A model generated the notes under the pieces. The model was given only the letters and a program-made list of their open reading frames with translations. It was not told where the DNA came from and did no database searches. A DNA stretch of 47,694 nt from an uncultured Anaerosolibacter sp. Its GTDB lineage: Bacteria; Bacillota_A; Clostridia; Peptostreptococcales; Thermotaleaceae. Within the stretch, counting starts at the first letter, position 1. Every line of letters begins with the position of its first letter. The translations under genes and the position numbers were made by a program. The stretch covers positions 1-47,694 of the forward strand of contig CALECF010000145.1 in the NCBI GenBank assembly GCA_937948705.1, in the 5' to 3' direction. Below, one piece after another: positions 41,000 through 47,694 of this stretch.

Positions 41000-43036
41000 A
41001 TGAGTGCAGGAAAAATTACTTTATATAAAGGCATGACAGGCAGTGGCAAAACCACCATGTTGATGAATCAGTATAGAAGTTGGATGGATGCGGGGGTTAG
41101 TACCCATCAGATTTTGGTATTGGTACGGAATCGGCGACAATCTCAGCAATGGAAGGAAATGATTCAACCTTGTTACTCCGCAAGGCTTAAGCTGTTTTCT
41201 TATTTTGGATTTATACAGGAGCAGCTAAAGAAATACTGGCCTTTGATTCAGGAAGACATTGTATCCATAGAACATCATCGATTAGAACCCATATTTATGA
41301 CCATAGAGACATCTCAAAGTCTTATGGGGCGTATCGTGGACGAGCATAGAAGGCGTGGACGGCTTCTGGATGTTCGGGCTCCCCAGGACCGCATAGCCAT
41401 GGAGCTGTTACATAATTTGTCCAAAGCTGCCATGGGGAATATAGACTTTCAAGGGATTGGGGAAATCCTATATAGTACCCAAGGAAATCGCGAAAAGGCA
41501 AACCATCTTGTCTATCGGGAGATGCAGGAAATTTGCAATCAATATATTGAAGAAACCCTTAGCAAAGGGATATTGGACTATGGCATGACTGTGTATATCT
41601 ATGATCGATACTTAAGACATATAGAGGCTTATAGGGAACGGTTAAAAGCGGAAAATCCGTATATGATTGTAGACGATTTGGAGGAGGCTGTGCCAGCAGA
41701 AATTCGATTCATCCATGATCTTTTGGAAGAGACCAAGGAAACGCTACTATCCTATAATACCGATGGAGAAGTGACCCGTGGCCTAGGGGCATGCCCTGAA
41801 CTGATAGAGGAGACCATTTTTCCTTTATGTGCACATAAAATACTGGAAGAATGTCATACCAGCGAAGTCAAGCTTCAGTGTTTAGGCCATGAACTGAAGA
41901 ACAATATCTTATTTCAAGGAAAGTCCGTGGGAAAGGATATATCAAACCCAGAGTGGATTGAGAATGATTTGAGAAGTGAGATGCTGCATAGTATAGGAGA
42001 GAAAATACTGTCATTGTTAAAGGCTGGGGTAGCGCCCAGGGAAATTGCAGTTATTTGTCCCACCTCGGATACTGTGACAGAGTATGTTCTTAGACGTCGA
42101 TTGGAGATAGAAGGTTATGGTCTTGAAAGCATAGCTAGGAACAAAAGAGCCATCGATGGGGTGTACATCAAAGCCCTGGTTACCATGGCATCTCTTGCCC
42201 ATCCCCAATGGGAATGCTATACGAACCCTGAAGATATTGCCATCACCTTATCAGTGCTTTTACATATGGATCCTATCCGAAGCCAGCTGCTGGCAAAAGA
42301 AATCGTCAAGGGGAGGCCTTATCAGTTTCCACTATTAGAAAATATAGATGGGAATGTGAAAAGAAGAATCGGGCAAGGTGCTTTGAAAGAATATGAAATT
42401 TTAAGGAATTGGCTAGAGTCTTATATGGGAAGTGGCATCCAAGATATTGAATATTTCTTTCAAAAGTTCTTTGGAGAAGTACTTGTTTTTCTGCCTTATA
42501 TGGAGGAACAAGGGGGGCTGTGTAAACAACTCATTGATTCTGCAGGAAATTTCTGTATGGTAATGGCTTCCCTCGGAGACCCAGGTATTGAAATCAATCG
42601 ATGGTTCATCGATGCCATTAAGAAGGGGATGAAATCTGCAGAAACCCAAGGAGAAATTGATCACAAGCGTCATTCAGAACATGTGATTTTGGTGACTCCC
42701 TATACCTATTTATCCTTTGGTTTCCAGAGAAAAGTCCAAATTTGGAGTGACGTTTTATCTGAGGAATGGGCAAGCAGTGACGTGAAGGAGTTAACCAATC
42801 CCCATGTCTTTTCGCCCAAATGGGATGTCGGTCAACCATGGACAGATGATGCAGGGGAGTATTATAGAAAGAGAAAACTAGGTGTTATGGTGAATAGATT
42901 GGCCAATCGGTGTGGTGAAAAAATCATTGCTGCCCAGAGCAGCTATAGCAGGCATGGATATGAGCAAGAGGGATTGTTAGGGGTTGCACTACGGGAAATC
43001 TGCAGCAGAAATGATAGGATGCAGAGAAACCTATGA
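41000..43036 (+). CDS. AddB-like P-loop protein (SF1 helicase-related)
   Basis: A 678-residue protein. The N-terminal Walker A is GMTGSGKT (residues 11-18), followed by motif-Ia-like QILVLVRNRRQSQQW. The motif II position has MIVDDLEEA (Asp-Asp rather than DExx). The C-terminal half keeps helicase-2A traces: VAPREIAVICPTSDTVTEYVLRRRLEIEGY, then VILVTPYTYLSFGFQ, and a worn motif VI near VNRLANRCGEKI. This pattern of an active P-loop with degenerate other motifs is that of AddB/RecC-type subunits, but AddB's C-terminal nuclease is missing. It is first in a three-gene operon with a full helicase and a separate nuclease. SD is weak (AGGGATG). Confidence 0.72.
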   Translation: MSAGKITLYKGMTGSGKTTMLMNQYRSWMDAGVSTHQILVLVRNRRQSQQWKEMIQPCYSARLKLFSYFGFIQEQLKKYWPLIQEDIVSIEHHRLEPIFMTIETSQSLMGRIVDEHRRRGRLLDVRAPQDRIAMELLHNLSKAAMGNIDFQGIGEILYSTQGNREKANHLVYREMQEICNQYIEETLSKGILDYGMTVYIYDRYLRHIEAYRERLKAENPYMIVDDLEEAVPAEIRFIHDLLEETKETLLSYNTDGEVTRGLGACPELIEETIFPLCAHKILEECHTSEVKLQCLGHELKNNILFQGKSVGKDISNPEWIENDLRSEMLHSIGEKILSLLKAGVAPREIAVICPTSDTVTEYVLRRRLEIEGYGLESIARNKRAIDGVYIKALVTMASLAHPQWECYTNPEDIAITLSVLLHMDPIRSQLLAKEIVKGRPYQFPLLENIDGNVKRRIGQGALKEYEILRNWLESYMGSGIQDIEYFFQKFFGEVLVFLPYMEEQGGLCKQLIDSAGNFCMVMASLGDPGIEINRWFIDAIKKGMKSAETQGEIDHKRHSEHVILVTPYTYLSFGFQRKVQIWSDVLSEEWASSDVKELTNPHVFSPKWDVGQPWTDDAGEYYRKRKLGVMVNRLANRCGEKIIAAQSSYSRHGYEQEGLLGVALREICSRNDRMQRNL

Positions 43037-43052
43037 AGAAAGGATTTTGTTT

Positions 43053-45263
43053 ATGAGACCCATTCAATTAAGACCAGGACAAAAAGAGGTTTGTGAGTAT
43101 CGTGGAGGCTTTTTAGGCGTGCCTTCTGTGCCAGGTGCTGGAAAAACCTTTACCTTGGCTGTGCTGACAGCGAATCTCATTAAGGAAGAACGGCATTTGC
43201 CTGGAAAGATCTTGATTGTTACTTATATGAATTCCGCGGTTACCAATTTTAAAATCCGAATAGGGGATCTACTAGAGCAACAGGGCCTTCCTAGAAATAG
43301 GGGGTTTGAAGTTATGACCCTTCATAGCTTAGCTATGAAAATCATTAAAGAGAAGCCAGAGGCCTTATTCCTAACAGAGGAATTCGTACCCTTGGATGAA
43401 ATAGAGCAGAATCGAATTCTCCAGCGGGAAACGACCCAATGGATCGAGGAAAATGATGCTGCCTTTAAAAGTTTTATTGCCTTTCATGAAAAGGATAAGA
43501 CCATGCAGGTGAAATCAAAAGTGGATCAATGGACGAAAAAGATTAACAATGTGTGCAAAGAGATGATCTCCTATTTCAAGTGTAAGGGTATTGATATTCA
43601 CCATATTCCAGCGTTGGTACAAGATTTACCCCAACAGTCACTTTTAAGGATGTGTCTTATGGTGTACGATAAATATGATCGATATTTACGCCATATGGGA
43701 ATGATTGATTTTGATGATCTCATCGTGAAGTCCATTGACCTATTGAAGGCAGATGGGGGGCTGAGAGAAAGGTTTTATGAGAAATATACCTATATCTTTG
43801 AGGATGAGGCTCAAGATTCTAGCATGCTTCAAGAGGAATTACTGCAAATACTCTCGGGAAGAAATAGAAATCTGGCCCGGGTGGGAGATAGTAACCAAAG
43901 TATCATGGCTACCTTCACCGTATCGGATCCCAAGCTATTTAAACGTTATTGTGAACGCCCTGAAACCCAAATTAGTAAGATTCTGGTCTCCAGTAGAAAT
44001 TCAAAGGACATCATTGATACTGCCAATTATTTAGTGGAGTGGTCTCAGGAGCTGCATCCCACCGTATTATGCAGGGACAGCCTTGAAAGCCAGATGATCT
44101 CTCCCGTGGGAGAAGATGATCCCGTTCCAAATCCAAAGCCCCAGGGCTATACGATTGGAAAAATCATGGCCAAAACCCGAAGGGATGAGTTGTTAAAGGT
44201 TGCAAAGAATGCAGACAAACAACAGGGCAAGGGAAAAACCATTGCTGTATTGATTCCCAATGGTTACATTATGGATGAGATGAAGGAACTGATGGATCAA
44301 CAGGGAATCACCTATAGAGAGGTGAGCAGCTTTCCCAAGGAGCGAGCTATAGCAACGGAAGCCCTAGGATGCATTCTTGATTATATTGCCCATCCCGATG
44401 AACAGGAAAAATTTGTCCACTTGCTTACCCAGTACCTCCAGGTAGACATAAGGGAAGATGAAAATCTATTAAGGTTTCTAGCCAGTTGTTATTTAGAGAA
44501 TATTTTCTATCCAGCAGATGAAGGGGATATGGAAAAAGAGGTACCCCGTGAAATTTTGAGTAGCCCCCATTGGAAGCAACTTTTAGAAAACATTCGCATG
44601 TTGAAGCATTTTATGGAGGCGAGTATGGTAGAACCAGAAGCACTGGTACTGCACATAGCCGAATGCTTGCATTTCGATGACGAGCAAATGGCCATCGCCC
44701 AAAAGGTGGCCATGGATATTCAATATATGATGCTTCTTAATCCAAACTGGAGAATGGCAGAGCTGGCTGCCCAACTGAAATACATAAGAAATACGTATAA
44801 TTATTTTGCAAACTTAGTGTATGAGAGAAATGGGTTTACAGCAGAACCTGGCACCATAAACTTGATTACATATCATAAGAGCAAAGGACTAGAATTTGAT
44901 ACGGTATACCTTACTTGTATGACCTCGGAGGAGTTTCCCGCGAAGCTGGAAGACAAATTCCGAAGTGATTATTGGTTTCTCAAACAGGATTATAAGAACC
45001 CTACGGCTGTGGCAAAGGCGGAACTGGATAGGCTCTTGGGCGAAGTCCAACCCTTATCTCCCATTGATAAAGCTCGTATTGAGACCATTCAGGAAAGACT
45101 GCGGCTGCTCTATGTGGGCATTACCAGGGCGAAGGAAAATCTATTGTTTTCTTGTCATGAAGCCTATGACTCAGATTTTGGGAGAAAAAATGTGACCCCT
45201 TCCCACTATTTTCATGTATTGAGAAATTACATTGAGGAGAAGCGAACCAATGAAGGAAACTAG
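43053..45263 (+). CDS. UvrD/AddA-like superfamily 1 DNA helicase
   Basis: A 736-residue helicase with all SF1A motifs in order: Walker A VPGAGKTF (Lys31), Ia TYMNSAVTNF, DFDDLIV, motif II FEDEAQDSS (DEAQ), III VGDSNQSIM, IV-region SSRNSKDI, V TYHKSKGLEFDTVYL, VI YVGITRAKENL. It should unwind DNA 3' to 5' using ATP. It lacks the C-terminal RecB-family nuclease of AddA/RecB; that activity is on the next gene. ATG 43053 follows AGAAAGGATT, 16 bp after the first gene; the frame extends upstream into that gene. It overlaps the nuclease gene by 14 bp. Confidence 0.92.
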   Translation: MRPIQLRPGQKEVCEYRGGFLGVPSVPGAGKTFTLAVLTANLIKEERHLPGKILIVTYMNSAVTNFKIRIGDLLEQQGLPRNRGFEVMTLHSLAMKIIKEKPEALFLTEEFVPLDEIEQNRILQRETTQWIEENDAAFKSFIAFHEKDKTMQVKSKVDQWTKKINNVCKEMISYFKCKGIDIHHIPALVQDLPQQSLLRMCLMVYDKYDRYLRHMGMIDFDDLIVKSIDLLKADGGLRERFYEKYTYIFEDEAQDSSMLQEELLQILSGRNRNLARVGDSNQSIMATFTVSDPKLFKRYCERPETQISKILVSSRNSKDIIDTANYLVEWSQELHPTVLCRDSLESQMISPVGEDDPVPNPKPQGYTIGKIMAKTRRDELLKVAKNADKQQGKGKTIAVLIPNGYIMDEMKELMDQQGITYREVSSFPKERAIATEALGCILDYIAHPDEQEKFVHLLTQYLQVDIREDENLLRFLASCYLENIFYPADEGDMEKEVPREILSSPHWKQLLENIRMLKHFMEASMVEPEALVLHIAECLHFDDEQMAIAQKVAMDIQYMMLLNPNWRMAELAAQLKYIRNTYNYFANLVYERNGFTAEPGTINLITYHKSKGLEFDTVYLTCMTSEEFPAKLEDKFRSDYWFLKQDYKNPTAVAKAELDRLLGEVQPLSPIDKARIETIQERLRLLYVGITRAKENLLFSCHEAYDSDFGRKNVTPSHYFHVLRNYIEEKRTNEGN

Positions 45264-46029
45264 ATTAGAGCAGCTATATTTTAGTCAGTATGGGCTTCAA
45301 TTGTTTCAGGGCTGCCCTTTAAGATTTAAAAGAAGATATTTGGAGGGACTGACTTGGAAGTTTAATAGATTGGGGAATCCCGATGCATTGCAAGGACAGG
45401 AGCAAGGTCGTCTATTTCATCTCTTGGCAGAACGCTATTTTCTAGGTATTTCCACAGGTATTGAGAAAATGCCCCAGGAGAAAACCCTTCACCAATGGAT
45501 CAAGGCTTTGAATGTGTTTGTACCCCTTACTCCAGAAAATCAGTATTTCCCTGAATTTGAATTGCGACTAAACAAAGGGGATCTGAGGCTCCAGGGAAAG
45601 TATGATCTTATTAGAGTAGATCCAGGGGGAAAGATCACAATTTTTGATTGGAAGACAGAGGAAAGGCTACTATCCTTGCCCAAGGTACAACGGAGCTTTC
45701 AAACCATGCTATATCGTTTTTTAATGGTGGAAGCTGGTGCTGTAGTACTTGGGGAAACGGTTAAACCTGAAAGTATTGATATGATCTATTGGCAGCCCAA
45801 TCATCCCAGTCAAGCTATTCAGCTTAAGTACTCTAAAGAATTGTATGATCAAGATAAAAAAATTTTGGAAAGTATGGTTGCAGAAATAAAAGTATTTAAT
45901 TTCAATACCTATAAGAAAGAGCAAACAGATATAAAAATTTGTAGATATTGCGAGTATCATAGCATATGTTATAAGCAACCTGGAAATTATGATGGAATGC
46001 CAGGGGAAGATGAAGATGATGACGAATAA
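45250..46029 (+). CDS. PD-(D/E)XK nuclease with iron-sulfur cysteine signature (RecB/Cas4-like)
   Basis: A 259-residue RecB-family nuclease. Catalytic residues: His57 in GRLFHLLAE, Glu103 region, Asp119 in GKYDLIRVD, Asp133 and Lys135 in IFDWKT, Gln151 and Tyr155 in QTMLYRF. One cysteine near the N-terminus (GC22PLRF) and three at the C-terminus (CRYCEYHSIC; Cys231, 234, 240; spacing CxxCxxxxxC) match the 4Fe-4S staple of AddB and Cas4 nucleases. The tail is very acidic (GEDEDDDE). ATG 45250 has GAGGAG at 10 nt and lies within the end of the helicase gene. No cas1/cas2 genes are nearby, so a Cas4 role in CRISPR adaptation is not supported. Confidence 0.88.
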   Translation: MKETRLEQLYFSQYGLQLFQGCPLRFKRRYLEGLTWKFNRLGNPDALQGQEQGRLFHLLAERYFLGISTGIEKMPQEKTLHQWIKALNVFVPLTPENQYFPEFELRLNKGDLRLQGKYDLIRVDPGGKITIFDWKTEERLLSLPKVQRSFQTMLYRFLMVEAGAVVLGETVKPESIDMIYWQPNHPSQAIQLKYSKELYDQDKKILESMVAEIKVFNFNTYKKEQTDIKICRYCEYHSICYKQPGNYDGMPGEDEDDDE

Positions 46030-46146
46030 AGTTGAAAGATTTTTTTGTATTTTTAGAAAAGTCAGAAGGGATTCTCTAAAAATCCTAGAATAATAGACTA
46101 TGAAAGAAATTACTCCTTTCTTTCAATTCGGAAACTGCTATGGAAA

Positions 46147-46176
46147 TGGGCACGATATCGTGCCCAAATTTTTTTT
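46147..46176 (+). terminator. Intrinsic terminator of the helicase/nuclease operon
   Basis: GGGCACGATATCGTGCCC palindrome (46148-46165), then AAATTTTTTTT, 118 bp after the nuclease stop. Confidence 0.8.
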
Positions 46177-46192
46177 GTTTAAAGAAGGTTTT

Positions 46193-46357
46193 TTATTCTA
46201 AGTCTTGTTGTTCTTTCTTTTTCGCTACAAGGTTTTTAATGGCGTCGCCATCGGATACATGCTCTTGGGTGAAACTAATCCCAACACCTACATCTTCTCG
46301 ATCATGAAGGGTCGGTTCTTTTTTACCGACAATCCCTTTTTTTGTCTTTCTTGTCAT
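46193..46357 (-). CDS. 54-residue basic protein of unknown function
   Basis: A 54-codon gene: MTRKTKKGIVGKKEPTLHD, a middle part EDVGVGISFTQEHVSDGD, and a Lys/Gln-rich end AKKKEQQDLE. The ATG at 46355-46357 has a perfect SD (AAGGAGGATCACC). It is hydrophilic, with no Cys, signal peptide or membrane span. A GCATA...GATAATA pair upstream (19-bp spacer) faintly recalls a sigma-G promoter, which would make it a spore protein, but this is weak. I know no family. Confidence 0.6.
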   Translation of the reverse strand: MTRKTKKGIVGKKEPTLHDREDVGVGISFTQEHVSDGDAIKNLVAKKKEQQDLE

Positions 46358-46459
46358 GGTGATCCTCCTTAAAATGTATTCAAGATATTATCCATCATGT
46401 GATAATATTATTATGCACAAGGAAAACAGAAACATTCACAACATGAGGAGAGAACAGTA

Positions 46460-46513
46460 ATGGAACAAAGGGATATTTTGACAGAGGCTTTACTAAGTAC
46501 GTCAATTATTTGA
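46460..46513 (+). CDS. Possible 17-residue peptide or gene remnant
   Basis: ATG 46460 follows GAGGAGAGAACAGTA and encodes MEQRDILTEALLSTSII. A terminator lies at 46642. It might be a peptide, a small RNA, or the truncated start of a lost gene. Support is only the SD. Confidence 0.2.
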   Translation: MEQRDILTEALLSTSII

Positions 46514-46641
46514 CCTAGCATTCTTCTTTTCTCTTCGAAGCTAAGGGAAAAGTCTATCAGATCATGAGTTAATGTATAGATCTAAAGAAGGTGCTTTTGT
46601 AAGGTATTCATTGTAAATTTTATAGATCTTTCTCAATAAAG

Positions 46642-46680
46642 AAGACCTGGGAGCATGGGTTCTGCCTCCAGGTCTTTTTC
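46642..46680. terminator. Intrinsic terminator
   Basis: AAGACCTGG (46642-46650) pairs with CCAGGTCTT (46668-46676) around a 17-nt loop, with T-runs on the plus strand and a weaker one on the minus strand. It ends the minus-strand surface protein gene and any plus-strand unit from 46460. Confidence 0.75.
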
Positions 46681-46696
46681 ATGTGTCGAATGATCA

Positions 46697-47694
46697 TTAT
46701 TGAGGGAGGTATATTATCTTAATCTCTTGGAGCTTTTCATCCCATTTCACTTCACATCCAAGATTTTCAGCAATAAATCGGACGGGCAACATGGTTCTGC
46801 CAGGGGGAATAATAATAGGTTTTATACTTTTGTTTTGTTCATCGATTTGAAGATTCATTCCATTAACCCTCGCAATATTTTTATCAATCCATACTTCAAT
46901 GACTTTATCTCTCAGTTCTATCGTGACTTTTCTTTCCTTCTCTGACCAATTAACCTTTGCTCCAATAGCTTCAGCCACATATTTAATCGGAAGAAGCGTC
47001 CTTCCTTCCCTAATAATTGGGGCAGCATCCATTTCCTTTAATTGATCATTTGTGTAATAGATGGTGTTACCAACATAAAGTCGAATAACTTTTCTTTCAC
47101 TATCTATTCTTACACTGACTTCATTAGAATAGGCTGAATTACCGGAACCGTTATATGCCCTTACCCTATAGGTATAGGTAGTGTTTGAGGATAGGCCTGA
47201 ATTGGTATAGGATGTGGCATTGGCACCTAGGGTTGAGATCTCTGAATAGCTGCCAGTTCCTGTCTTTCTTTCAACTCTAAATCCTGTTTCATTGCTGGAT
47301 CGGTCAGCCCAAGTTAGCTCCACCTTTGAATCAGATAAAATACTTATTTCGAGATTTGTCGGTGGGCTAGGTATGTTCCCTGGCTTTACACTGACTTCAT
47401 TAGAATAAGCTGAATTACCGGAGCCATTATATGCCCTTACCCTATAGGCATAGGTAGTGTTTGAGGATAGGCCTGTATTGGTATAGGATGTGGCATTGGC
47501 ACCTAGGGTTGAGATCTCTGAATAGCTGCCGGTCCCTGTCTTTCTTTCAATTCTAAATCCTGTTTCATTGTTGGATCGGTCAGCCCAAGTTAGCTCCACC
47601 TTTGAATCGGATAAAATGCTTATTTCCAGATTAGTCGGTGGGCTAGGTATGTTCCCTGGCTTTACACTGACTTCATTAGAATAAGCTGAGTTAC
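46697..47694 (-). CDS. Surface protein with fibronectin III repeats and copper-amine-oxidase-like domain (partial, N-terminus off window)
   Basis: The minus-strand frame is open to the right edge, so the start is missing; 332 C-terminal codons are visible. From the N-terminal side: the end of one FN3 repeat, two full FN3 repeats of 92 residues (ELTWADRS, ETGFRIERKTGTGSYSEIS, TYAYRVRAYNGSGNSAYSNE, linked by PGNIPSPPTNLEIS), then a copper-amine-oxidase N1-type domain (about the last 135 residues: RTLLPIKYVAEAIGAKVNW and RTMLPVRFIAENLGCEVKW, a twofold repeat). Such domains are found on secreted, cell-wall-bound proteins of Clostridia. A Gln ends the protein; there is no sortase motif. Confidence 0.9.
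   Translation of the reverse strand, partial: NSAYSNEVSVKPGNIPSPPTNLEISILSDSKVELTWADRSNNETGFRIERKTGTGSYSEISTLGANATSYTNTGLSSNTTYAYRVRAYNGSGNSAYSNEVSVKPGNIPSPPTNLEISILSDSKVELTWADRSSNETGFRVERKTGTGSYSEISTLGANATSYTNSGLSSNTTYTYRVRAYNGSGNSAYSNEVSVRIDSERKVIRLYVGNTIYYTNDQLKEMDAAPIIREGRTLLPIKYVAEAIGAKVNWSEKERKVTIELRDKVIEVWIDKNIARVNGMNLQIDEQNKSIKPIIIPPGRTMLPVRFIAENLGCEVKWDEKLQEIKIIYLPQ
47111..47694 (-). repeat. 276-bp tandem repeats encoding FN3 units
   Basis: Copies start at 47111, 47387 and 47663 (the last cut by the edge), with an exact period of 276 bp and no indel. Between the first two copies only scattered base changes are seen. More copies probably lie beyond the edge. Confidence 0.9.

Noticed and set aside
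45250..46029. Cas4 of a CRISPR adaptation module
   Set aside because: No repeat array, cas1 or cas2 is present. The operon partners are helicases of the AddAB type.
46697..47599. Complete 300-residue FN3 protein starting at 47599
   Set aside because: The codon at 47599 lies inside an FN3 repeat and the frame is open to the window edge; the true start is outside.

Overview
The window reads as chromosomal DNA of a low-GC, Gram-positive, endospore-forming anaerobe (class Clostridia; an Alkaliphilus/Natronincola-like relative is my guess). The grounds are AGGAGG-type ribosome binding sites throughout, an alpha/beta-type small acid-soluble spore protein with a sigma-G-like promoter, a spore photoproduct lyase homologue, a SleB-type hydrolase, a ferredoxin-linked 2-oxoacid oxidoreductase, FeoAB, and two Na+-dependent amino-acid transporters. 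I see no rRNA, tRNA, CRISPR array, insertion sequence or prophage. The left edge cuts a transporter gene and the right edge cuts a surface protein; both run off the window.

Region by region. 1-3.7 kb (minus strand): a partial NSS-family Na+/amino-acid symporter, a membrane protein of unknown function, and a second NSS symporter followed by a 32-residue MetS-type small subunit. 4.1-6.8 kb: an FtsX/MacB-type ABC permease with no ATPase beside it and only a decayed 5' remnant of its HlyD-type adaptor. 6.8-8 kb: a lipoprotein with SH3 and CAP domains and a small partner. 8.2-11.7 kb: a 60-nt near-perfect inverted repeat, a spore photoproduct lyase homologue lacking the usual fourth cysteine, several small proteins of unknown function, and a SASP gene. 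11.7-15 kb: a complete pantothenate operon (panG-like ketopantoate reductase, panB, panC, panD) behind a structured leader with an intrinsic terminator, probably a pan-motif RNA. 15-17.6 kb (minus): korBA-type 2-oxoacid:ferredoxin oxidoreductase. 17.8-22 kb: small membrane and exported proteins, an unusual GC-richer structured intergenic segment, a DUF4424-like surface protein and a polysaccharide deacetylase. 22-25.8 kb: amino-acid and metabolite exporters (azlC, azlD, LysE family, EamA family) and a metallo-beta-lactamase-fold hydrolase.

25.8-28.7 kb (minus): an OmpR-type response regulator and its histidine kinase, plus a UBA/DUF4342 protein. 28.8-34.5 kb (plus): a 2',3'-cyclic phosphodiesterase, an aldehyde dehydrogenase, a 25-codon ORF with its own promoter followed by two tandem terminator-like hairpins ahead of an MFS efflux gene, a DJ-1/PfpI protein and a Gfo/Idh/MocA oxidoreductase. 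34.5-36.8 kb (minus): feoA-feoB under two Fur-like boxes. 36.8-37.4 kb (minus): a SleB-family hydrolase whose signal peptide and catalytic domain lie in different frames. 37.6-39.4 kb: a PAS-PAS sigma-54 activator. 39.4-40.9 kb (minus): a CorA-shaped membrane protein without the GMN motif.

41-46 kb (plus) is the most distinctive block: a tight three-gene operon encoding an AddB-like P-loop protein with a degenerate motif II, a full UvrD/AddA-like helicase, and a separate PD-(D/E)XK nuclease with a four-cysteine iron-sulfur signature. It looks like an AddAB/RecBCD-type machine with its nuclease on its own polypeptide. The window ends with a 54-residue basic protein, a possible 17-codon ORF, and a protein of near-identical 276-bp fibronectin type III repeats joined to a copper-amine-oxidase-like N-terminal domain.
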